Positions 6,779 through 12,195 of a stretch of DNA of 21,952 nucleotides are shown in pieces. Positions within the stretch are counted from its first letter, which is position 1. Each line of letters begins with the position of its first letter. This DNA comes from Candidatus Zambryskibacteria bacterium CG10_big_fil_rev_8_21_14_0_10_34_34. Its GTDB lineage: Bacteria > Patescibacteriota > Minisyncoccia > Phycocordibacterales > WO2-35-19. The position numbers and the translations under genes are program-made. The stretch is from assembly GCA_002771075.1 (NCBI GenBank), contig PCXM01000014.1:1-21952 (forward strand). The letters are read 5' to 3'. The notes below the pieces were generated by a model. The model ran no database searches, had not been told where the DNA came from, and worked only from the letters and a program-made list of their open reading frames with translations.

Positions 6779-9010
6779 ATGAATCAAACTAAAAAAATTT
6801 TTTCAATAAAAGGTATGCACTGCGCGTCATGCGTCATGATACTTGAGCGTTCGCTCAAAAAAGTAGAAGGAGTATCGGGAGCAACCGTAAACCTGTCCAC
6901 CGAAAAGGCAACCGTAACATATGATCCTGCGGTTGTTACCGATGAAAAACTTTCTTCTGCCGTTTCCAATGTTGGCTATGAGGCCATGGTTAATGAGGAA
7001 GTAAAAACAGAAGACGAGGAGCAAAAAGAAAAACAGCAAGAACTCAAAAAATTAAAATTTAAAGTAATTTTCAGTTTGATTTTAGGCGGTTTAATCTTGT
7101 GGGGAGGCTTCCCTGGGCTTATGAAAACGGCGCCAATGATTCTGCAGAATTTTTGGGTTCAATTAATATTAGCTACTCCCGTTCAGTTTTGGGCTGGATT
7201 CGGCTTCTATAAAGCTACAATTTCGGCTCTCAAACACAGAACGGCAAACATGGATACATTGGTTGCTATTGGCACGACAGTTGCTTTCGCATATTCCGCC
7301 TTTGTAACCGTGTTGCCAGAGTTAGTGGCAAAAATTGGTATTGAAGCAATGCCGTATTTCGATACCAGTACCGTTATTATCGGGTTAATTTTGCTTGGTC
7401 GTTATTTTGAAGCAAAAGCCAAAGCTGGCACATCTGAAGCCATTAAAAAATTGATTGGACTGCAAGCCAAAACTGCCAGAGTATTCAGAGACGGCAAAGA
7501 AATCGATTTTCCTATAAACGAAGTAATTATCGGTGATATTATCCGTGTTCGACCTGGAGAAAAGATTCCTGTTGATGGCATTATTGAGAGCGGAGAATCG
7601 TCAATCGATGAATCTATGGTTACGGGTGAGAGTATGCCCGTTGATAAACTAAGAGGAGATGTGGTAGTTGGAGCAACCATGAATAAAACTGGGGCCTTCA
7701 CATTTAAAACTACCAAGGTGGGAGGAGAAACCATGTTGGCTCAAATAATTAAATTGGTGCAGGAAGCACAAGGAAGTAAAGCGCCGATACAGAGACTTGC
7801 TGACTTAGTTTCTTCTTATTTCGTGCCAGTTGTGCTTATGCTTGCCTTCATTACTTTTGCAGTTTGGTATAACTGGGGTCCTGCTCCATCTCTTTTGTTC
7901 GCACTTCTCAACACAGTCGCAGTTTTGATTATCGCTTGTCCCTGCGCCATGGGACTGGCTACTCCGACGGCTATTATGGTTGGTACAGGCAAAGGAGCCG
8001 AACACGGTATCCTGATTAAAGATGCCGAGAGTTTAGAAACTGCTCACAAAATTAAAACTATTATTTTTGACAAGACTGGAACTCTAACTAAAGGAACACC
8101 TGAAGTCACGGATATCATTCCTATCGGGTCAATCAGCAAAGATGAATTGTTGAAGCTTGCAGGATCAATTGAAAAAGGTTCTGAACACTCTTTGGCTGAA
8201 GCTATAGTCAAAGCCGCCGAAGAAAAGCAGTTTGTCTTGTCTAAAGTTGAAAAATTTCAAGCTATTCCTGGTCACGGAGTTGAAGGAATTGTGGATGGTA
8301 AGAGAGTTGTTTTTGGTAACAAGCGACTCATGGATAAAGAAAATATCAATATCGGCACAGCAAGCGACAAAATCAGCGAAATGGAAAACAACGGCAAAAC
8401 TGTCATGATAATCGGTGCTGATAATAAACTCATTGGCCTCATAGCGGTTGCGGATATTATCAAAGAGAGCGCCAAAGAAGGACTATTAGCTTTACAAAAA
8501 CTCGGTATAGAAGTTGCTATGATAACTGGAGATAACAAAAGGACAGCCAATGCTATCGGTCATATATTGGGAATTGATAGGATTCTTGCTGAAGTCTTGC
8601 CAGATCAAAAAGAGGCAGAGGTTAGAAAAATACAGGCAGAGGGTAAGGTTGTAGCTATGGTTGGCGATGGTATAAACGACGCTCCTGCGCTCGCAACCGC
8701 AGATGTAGGTATAGCCATAGGAAGCGGGACCGATGTGGCTATTGAAGCCGCAGACATTACTCTTATTAACAAAGACTTGAGGTCAGTAGCCGCGGCTGTC
8801 GTATTATCAAAGAAAACAATGAGAACTATTCGTCTCAATCTTGTTTGGGCATTCGGTTATAATGTTATTTTGATTCCTGTTGCTATGGGAGCGCTTTATC
8901 CATTATTTGGCCTTTTGTTGAACCCAATTTTTGCTTCGGTAGCGATGGCCACAAGTTCCATTTCCGTAGTAGCAAACTCACTTCTTCTAAAAAGAAAAAG
9001 GATAATCTAA
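6779..9010 (+). CDS. copA: Cu+-exporting P1B-type ATPase (CopA)
   Basis: 743 aa, complete. One N-terminal HMA domain with GMHCASC (Cys15, Cys18), a charged linker, then the P1B core: TGES (282-285, actuator), CPC in the ion-path helix (387-389), DKTGTLT with Asp431 as the phosphorylated residue, and GDGIND (629-634) hinge. The helices after the P domain carry Asn687/Tyr694 and MxxSS (Met723, Ser726, Ser727), the Cu+-selective P1B-1 signature. The ATP-binding HP motif reads SEHS: His470 is kept but the following Pro is Ser471. The enzyme uses ATP to move Cu+ out of the cytoplasm. Last gene of the operon; its final codons are duplicated beside tRNA-Ser at 11938. Confidence 0.96.
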   Translation: MNQTKKIFSIKGMHCASCVMILERSLKKVEGVSGATVNLSTEKATVTYDPAVVTDEKLSSAVSNVGYEAMVNEEVKTEDEEQKEKQQELKKLKFKVIFSLILGGLILWGGFPGLMKTAPMILQNFWVQLILATPVQFWAGFGFYKATISALKHRTANMDTLVAIGTTVAFAYSAFVTVLPELVAKIGIEAMPYFDTSTVIIGLILLGRYFEAKAKAGTSEAIKKLIGLQAKTARVFRDGKEIDFPINEVIIGDIIRVRPGEKIPVDGIIESGESSIDESMVTGESMPVDKLRGDVVVGATMNKTGAFTFKTTKVGGETMLAQIIKLVQEAQGSKAPIQRLADLVSSYFVPVVLMLAFITFAVWYNWGPAPSLLFALLNTVAVLIIACPCAMGLATPTAIMVGTGKGAEHGILIKDAESLETAHKIKTIIFDKTGTLTKGTPEVTDIIPIGSISKDELLKLAGSIEKGSEHSLAEAIVKAAEEKQFVLSKVEKFQAIPGHGVEGIVDGKRVVFGNKRLMDKENINIGTASDKISEMENNGKTVMIIGADNKLIGLIAVADIIKESAKEGLLALQKLGIEVAMITGDNKRTANAIGHILGIDRILAEVLPDQKEAEVRKIQAEGKVVAMVGDGINDAPALATADVGIAIGSGTDVAIEAADITLINKDLRSVAAAVVLSKKTMRTIRLNLVWAFGYNVILIPVAMGALYPLFGLLLNPIFASVAMATSSISVVANSLLLKRKRII

Positions 9011-9059
9011 AACATAGGCCTCGGCATAGGTCCGATAAAAAAACTATAGGCGGAGGGTA
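8978..9059 (+). repeat. Left copy of the 82/83-bp direct repeat bracketing the accessory insert
   Basis: Begins in the last ten codons of copA and ends with bases matching the 3' end of the tRNA-Ser gene read in reverse (CGGAGGGTA). It matches 11938-12020 with about three substitutions and one small indel or substitution; the 33 coding bases are identical. It marks the left edge of the inserted segment 9060-11937. Confidence 0.9.
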
Positions 9060-9212
9060 TTAGACGAAGCTCGAACTTTTTTTGAGTAAAATTCTGAAAA
9101 CTAATTTGGACTCCGCCTCCTCTAAAGCTACGGCGGACAAGTCGGCGGGGCGAACTATTTTTCTGGGGGAATGGATTCGCTCTGTCTCGGCTGATTTTCC
9201 GCCCGCAGGAGA
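9060..9212. other. Non-coding, locally GC-rich segment at the left edge of the insert
   Basis: Composition changes sharply from the AT-rich surroundings. It contains a TCCGCC/GGCGGA hairpin (9112-9117 with 9132-9137), and a 9-bp pairing CCGCCCGCA/TGCGGGCGG (9199-9207 with 9227-9235) that reaches into the adjoining inverted repeat. A 100-codon minus-strand frame crosses it, but the inverted repeat inside makes coding unlikely. Confidence 0.5.
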
Positions 9213-9275
9213 GGTCTGGGGAGGAATGCGGGCGGGATTCTGAACTGCCATTTTTTCAAAATCGCCGACATTCAA
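9213..9275 (-). repeat. Left 63-bp inverted repeat arm of the XRE/HExxH module
   Basis: Reverse complement of 10945-11007 with one mismatch by eye. On its inner side it is directly abutted by a perfect hairpin, ATTTCGC-TTC-GCGAAAT (9276-9292). The right arm is abutted in the same way by a different hairpin, so both units read hairpin then 63 bp, pointing outward. Confidence 0.92.
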
Positions 9276-9362
9276 ATTTCGCTTCGCGAAATAAATCGCA
9301 GAAGATTTAATTCCTTTTAATGATATAGAGCAATTACTCTCCATAGACCAATCATACAACAT

Positions 9363-9391
9363 TTGCTAAAATTCTTGCAAGTGTGGATAAA
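9363..9391 (+). promoter_or_regulatory. Probable promoter of the XRE regulator
   Basis: TTGCTA (9363-9368) and GATAAA (9386-9391) are spaced 17 nt. The -10 ends 6 nt before the preferred ATG at 9398, giving a leaderless transcript. Confidence 0.45.
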
Positions 9392-9397
9392 TTACCT

Positions 9398-9601
9398 ATG
9401 AAAAGCGAAGTTATACAATTTGGTAAAAGACTTAGAGAAATACGCCTAAAAAAGAAGTTGTCGCAAGGTGATGTGGCAAGAATTTTAGCAGTTCATAGAA
9501 CATATATCAGCGGTTTAGAACGAGGAGTGAGAAACCCATCTCTTTTAATTATCCAAAAGATTGCTAAAGCACTTAACATTTCGCCAAAAGAATTATTGTA
9601 A
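9398..9601 (+). CDS. XRE-family HTH transcriptional regulator
   Basis: 67 aa from ATG 9398; a GTG at 9383 would add five residues but would lie inside the -10 region. Almost the entire protein is one Cro/CI-type helix-turn-helix domain: FGKRLREIRLKKKLSQGDVARILAVHRTYISGLERGVRNPSLLIIQKIAKALNI, shown in parts as RLREIRLKKKLSQ (helix 1), VARILAVHRTYISGLERG (helices 2-3, recognition helix) and PSLLIIQKIAKAL (helix 4). There is no ligand or peptidase domain, as in small phage-type repressors. It is 5 nt upstream of the HExxH gene, so the two form one operon; this order recalls ImmR/ImmA pairs, in which the peptidase cleaves the repressor. That functional link is inference. Confidence 0.9.
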   Translation: MKSEVIQFGKRLREIRLKKKLSQGDVARILAVHRTYISGLERGVRNPSLLIIQKIAKALNISPKELL

Positions 9602-9606
9602 ATAAT

Positions 9607-10917
9607 ATGGAAAAAGAACCAACATTAGAAAATAATCCAGTAGAAAGTTCTATGGAGTGCAAGGATAGATTTCTTGAGCTTATGGAGATGAGACATCGCA
9701 ATGCAATGACGGCTCTTAAAATTGAGCGAATCTTGGCACAAGAAGAACAGTCACATGAATATCCTACAACTCGAACGCCAGAAAATATTAGAGTTAAAAA
9801 AGAAGCTCATGAAGCCCTAGAGCCGATTTTAGAGAGTTTGTCTTCGTCTGGCTTCACAAGAAAAGCAGAATACGTAAAAGAAGCTGTTGACGGTTACTTT
9901 CACTCAAAAATCACAGCACAAAGGGCGGAATTGGAATTGAAAGAAAAATTAAAAGAAGAAGGGAAAGAACCCACTCCACCAGAAATGGGATCAGAATTAT
10001 TCCGACAAAGAACTGGAGAAAGTCCGAAAAAACCAGTTGAAGGAGTGAGAAAGGAAGGATATTTTATATTGGCTTTTTTCAACGATGATGATTATTTGAA
10101 ATTTATTGAAGGATTAGACCGAGACGAAAGCGCGGGATTATTTCATAGAGCTATGCGTTTCCCAAATATGACAGTTGATGTTGTCTTGAGTAGAAATAGA
10201 TTTAGTAATAGAACCATACTGCACGAAAGACAACATTTTATAAATGATTCCATACTGCAAGATTTTACGGGAATAGAAAGTCGCATAGTTCCACCAAAAA
10301 AGGAGTTCCCGCTACTAGCGGAGGGCGTGAATGAACAAAAAGCAGGAGTTAGAAAAGGACTAGGAGGAGCTAAAGATGAGCTGTTGGCTCGTATCCGCGA
10401 TGGCTCCGATTCTATCCGAGCCACTGACTTTTTTGGTACTGAACTTTATGAATACTTAAGTGATGAGTTTTCAGAAGATGAACAAAAAGAAGTAAGTACA
10501 TTATTGAAAAAAATAGAATCGGAGTTGAAATCCGCTTTAGGTTTATTCGCTGATAACCAATCAAGAGGAATATTAGTTTATCATCTCGTTGATATTCCTT
10601 TATTGCGTTTTCCCGAACGAATAAAAGCCATCGTAGAATTTTATAATTCAAAAATCAGCGAATTTACAAATTTTATTCCAGACGAAAATGCGGAAAAACA
10701 AATTCAAAATAAAGAAACAAAACAACGATTAGCAGGGTTGAGACTAGATATTATAGGTGAAGCGTATAGTGTTTCCGATATGATTTTGGGTTCAAGTTTT
10801 GGGAGAATTGAAATGAACTATGACGAACTGCAAACAAAACTAAAAGATGTTAGAATCAAGCTTGAGGAGTTAAGAAAGAATTACAATAATTTGTTGATCG
10901 AAAGTAGGCCTGAATAA
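9607..10917 (+). CDS. Large HExxH (putative zinc metallopeptidase) protein paired with an XRE regulator
   Basis: 436 aa, cytoplasmic, no signal or TM. The N-terminal ~140 residues are charged and helical, probably coiled coil. A central domain has TILHERQHFIND with an HExxH zinc motif (His206, Glu207, His210). KDELLA follows about 48 residues later, with Glu258 a candidate third ligand. The C-terminal ~170 residues are helical, ending in a coiled coil. It is not a standard ImmA/IrrE (COG2856) protein: it is much longer and the flanking residues differ. An operon with an XRE repressor, bounded by inverted repeats, suggests a stress- or defence-type switch or toxin-like protease, but catalytic activity and target are unproven. 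A terminator follows at 11006. Confidence 0.7.
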   Translation: MEKEPTLENNPVESSMECKDRFLELMEMRHRNAMTALKIERILAQEEQSHEYPTTRTPENIRVKKEAHEALEPILESLSSSGFTRKAEYVKEAVDGYFHSKITAQRAELELKEKLKEEGKEPTPPEMGSELFRQRTGESPKKPVEGVRKEGYFILAFFNDDDYLKFIEGLDRDESAGLFHRAMRFPNMTVDVVLSRNRFSNRTILHERQHFINDSILQDFTGIESRIVPPKKEFPLLAEGVNEQKAGVRKGLGGAKDELLARIRDGSDSIRATDFFGTELYEYLSDEFSEDEQKEVSTLLKKIESELKSALGLFADNQSRGILVYHLVDIPLLRFPERIKAIVEFYNSKISEFTNFIPDENAEKQIQNKETKQRLAGLRLDIIGEAYSVSDMILGSSFGRIEMNYDELQTKLKDVRIKLEELRKNYNNLLIESRPE

Positions 10918-10944
10918 ACTAGGTGGCGTGCCAACTTTGTTGGC

Positions 10945-11007
10945 TTGAATGTCGGCGATTTTGAAAAAATGGCAGTTCAGAATCCCGCCCGCATTCCTCC
11001 TCAGACC
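10945..11007 (+). repeat. Right 63-bp inverted repeat arm of the XRE/HExxH module
   Basis: Inverted copy of 9213-9275. On its inner side it is directly abutted by the perfect hairpin GCCAAC-TTT-GTTGGC (10930-10944), which begins 12 bases after the stop codon of the HExxH gene. Confidence 0.92.
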
Positions 11008-11039
11008 CAGTATGAGAGAATTACTGGGTTTTTGTTTTT
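11006..11039 (+). terminator. Intrinsic terminator of the XRE/HExxH operon
   Basis: Stem CCCAGTA/TACTGGG (11006-11012 with 11022-11028), 9-nt loop, followed by TTTTTGTTTTT. It begins at the outer end of the right inverted repeat arm. Confidence 0.85.
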
Positions 11040-11098
11040 CTTTCTTTGGGCAAAAAATTTAAAAATTCAGTAGAGTGTAGAGGCGGAAGTTCGCATTT

Positions 11099-11172
11099 CA
11101 ATCCACGACCCTGTCGCTCCGATGAACATCGGAGAAAGACCAATGAGGGATTGCACGAGCTTCCTCCTGTGC
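11099..11172 (+). ncRNA. Structured region before the IS110 remnant, candidate decayed bridge RNA
   Basis: An outer stem CAATCC/GGATTG (11099-11104 with 11148-11153) encloses internal loops of 12 and 13 nt. These are capped by a perfect hairpin CTCCGAT-GAAC-ATCGGAG (11117-11134). A second short stem, GCAC/GTGC, follows (11153-11156 with 11169-11172). IS110-family elements encode a bridge RNA just upstream of the recombinase, with stem-loops whose internal loops guide target and donor recognition; position and shape here fit that. Function is inferred, and the element itself is truncated. Confidence 0.4.
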
Positions 11173-11184
11173 ACGGCATTTAAC

Positions 11185-11328
11185 ATGACAATAGAACAAA
11201 AACAGAGAACAATGTTTGTCGGTGTTGATGTCCACAAGGACACTCACACAGCGGTTGGAATTTCTCCAGTACTTATAAAGTCCTTTGTGTTCTTAAATTT
11301 GTTGAAAATACGCATAAAAAATCATTAA
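11185..11328 (+). pseudogene. Truncated IS110-family transposase (N-terminal fragment)
   Basis: From ATG 11185 the frame reads MTIEQKQRTMFVGVDVHKDTHTAVGIS. This is the start of the IS110 RuvC-like DEDD recombinase domain, with the first catalytic Asp in GVDVHKDTH. Similarity ends at about base 11265; the rest (PVLIKSFVFLNLLKIRIKNH) is unrelated and stops at 11328. Full-length family members are usually 300-450 aa with a second, Ser-containing domain that is missing here. The element is therefore dead, cut by a deletion or later insertion. It shows that the segment between copA and tRNA-Ser has accumulated mobile DNA. Confidence 0.85.
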
Positions 11329-11394
11329 ACTAAAGTCTCATATGTTTCTAAACTTAGCCAAGTTCACCCGGAATGGTTTAAAATTCCAAAATAT

Positions 11395-11652
11395 CTACTT
11401 ATATTGTTTCTCAATAATACCTTTAATTGTCTTGGCTAATTGTTCGAGACTATTATTGTCTTTGGCCCAACTTATAATCTCTTCTTCCCGCTCAGCAATT
11501 GTCAAAAGGTTGGAAGGACGGCGATCACTTGGTATATTCATAAGAAGCACGACTCTATCCGATTGATCTCTGGGATTAAACTGGTTAAATAAATTTTTTA
11601 TGTCTTCCTCGGTTGTCTCAGGTGAATGTCCGTTAAGTTCAAAATTTTCCAT
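11395..11652 (-). CDS. Small acidic hypothetical protein
   Basis: 85 aa, minus strand, no family recognised. It opens MENFELNGHSPETTEEDIKN and continues with an amphipathic helix (LFNQFNPRDQSDRVVLLMNI), a polar turn (PSDRRPSNL), then a charged helix-rich C-terminus (AEREEEIISWAKDNNSLEQL, IKGIIEKQYK). Composition and codon use look genuine, and the upstream AT-rich stretch (TAATAATATAAAAT just before ATG) could hold a promoter with essentially no leader. It is the only intact gene between the IS110 remnant and the right direct repeat. An antitoxin-like or phage-accessory role would be a guess. Confidence 0.5.
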   Translation of the reverse strand: MENFELNGHSPETTEEDIKNLFNQFNPRDQSDRVVLLMNIPSDRRPSNLLTIAEREEEIISWAKDNNSLEQLAKTIKGIIEKQYK

Positions 11653-11937
11653 ATTTTATATTATTATTAAATACTTATAAATGTTCAAGCACGGTAATCT
11701 GGAGGAGGCGGTTAAACTTCGTCAACTCCACTCATGCTCCGTTGACTTCGCTTAACTTCTTTCCTCTACCATTATTATATACTGTTCAAGTCTTGATTTC
11801 AAATCCTTTGATTCCCGTGTATTTACAATGAATTTTCATTTTGCGCCCAAATATTTAATGAGTGCAATATGTTAGTGAACTTAGTCAATTTTTTCCCAAT
11901 AAATCTTTTAATGGCTTCAGTTCTTTTTCTTTTTTAA
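11653..11937. other. Non-coding stretch with an interrupted inverted repeat
   Basis: No convincing gene. It contains an inverted repeat, GTTAA-N5-GTCAAC (11711-11726) against GTTGAC-N5-TTAAC (11741-11756), with a 14-nt spacer; such spaced half-sites can be recombinase or regulator targets. A short palindrome, AATGAA/TTCATT, also occurs near 11828. A plus-strand frame from 11862 runs through the repeat and tRNA and is not credible. Confidence 0.4.
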
Positions 11938-12020
11938 TCACTTCTTCTAAAAAGAAAAAGGATAATCTAAAATACAGGCCTTGGCATAGGTCCGATAAAA
12001 AACACTATAGGCGGAGGGTA
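11938..12020 (+). repeat. Right copy of the 82/83-bp direct repeat, ending inside tRNA-Ser
   Basis: Carries an orphan copy of the last ten codons and stop of copA plus the downstream spacer, and continues into the acceptor end of the tRNA-Ser gene (to base 12020). It matches 8978-9059. Its presence here shows that copA and tRNA-Ser were once adjacent, with 9060-11937 placed between them later. Confidence 0.9.
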
Positions 12021-12096
12021 AGAGATTCGAACTCTTGGTGGGTTTCCCCACGGCCGCTTTCCAAGCGACTGCACTAGACCGCTATGCGAACCCTCC
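12012..12096 (-). tRNA. tRNA-Ser (anticodon GGA)
   Basis: 85 nt on the minus strand. Acceptor GGAGGGT/ACCCTCC with discriminator G, 3-bp D stem GCA/TGC, anticodon stem GTCGC/GCGGC with loop TTGGAAA (anticodon GGA), and the long class II variable arm GTGGG/CCCAC. The T stem is AAGAG/CTCTT with a TTCGAAT loop. No encoded CCA. The 3' end overlaps the direct repeat, the classic position for integration next to a tRNA. Confidence 0.95.
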
Positions 12097-12195
12097 ATTC
12101 ACAACAGGATTGCAATTTATATTACAATCACATCAAATCTAACATTTATTTATCTTTTTGAGAAATATCGCATAATCTGATTAATTGTTTTAAAC

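Noticed and set aside
9049..9059. Fragment of tRNA-Ser as a second tRNA gene
   Set aside because: Only nine bases of the acceptor end are present, as part of the direct repeat.
9060..9362. 100-codon minus-strand frame across the left edge of the accessory insert
   Set aside because: It runs through the 63-bp inverted repeat and GC-rich hairpins, has no family features, and its C-terminus lies in the repeat-bounded junction; open frame is explained by local GC content.
11095..11110. ATTTCAATCCACGACC resembling a CRISPR repeat end
   Set aside because: Only one copy, no spacers or cas genes (the Cas2-like protein at 18845 is a PaaX-type regulator), and it forms the outer stem of the structure before the IS110 remnant.
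11862..12077. Plus-strand frame ending inside tRNA-Ser
   Set aside because: It overlaps the direct repeat and the tRNA gene and encodes low-complexity sequence.
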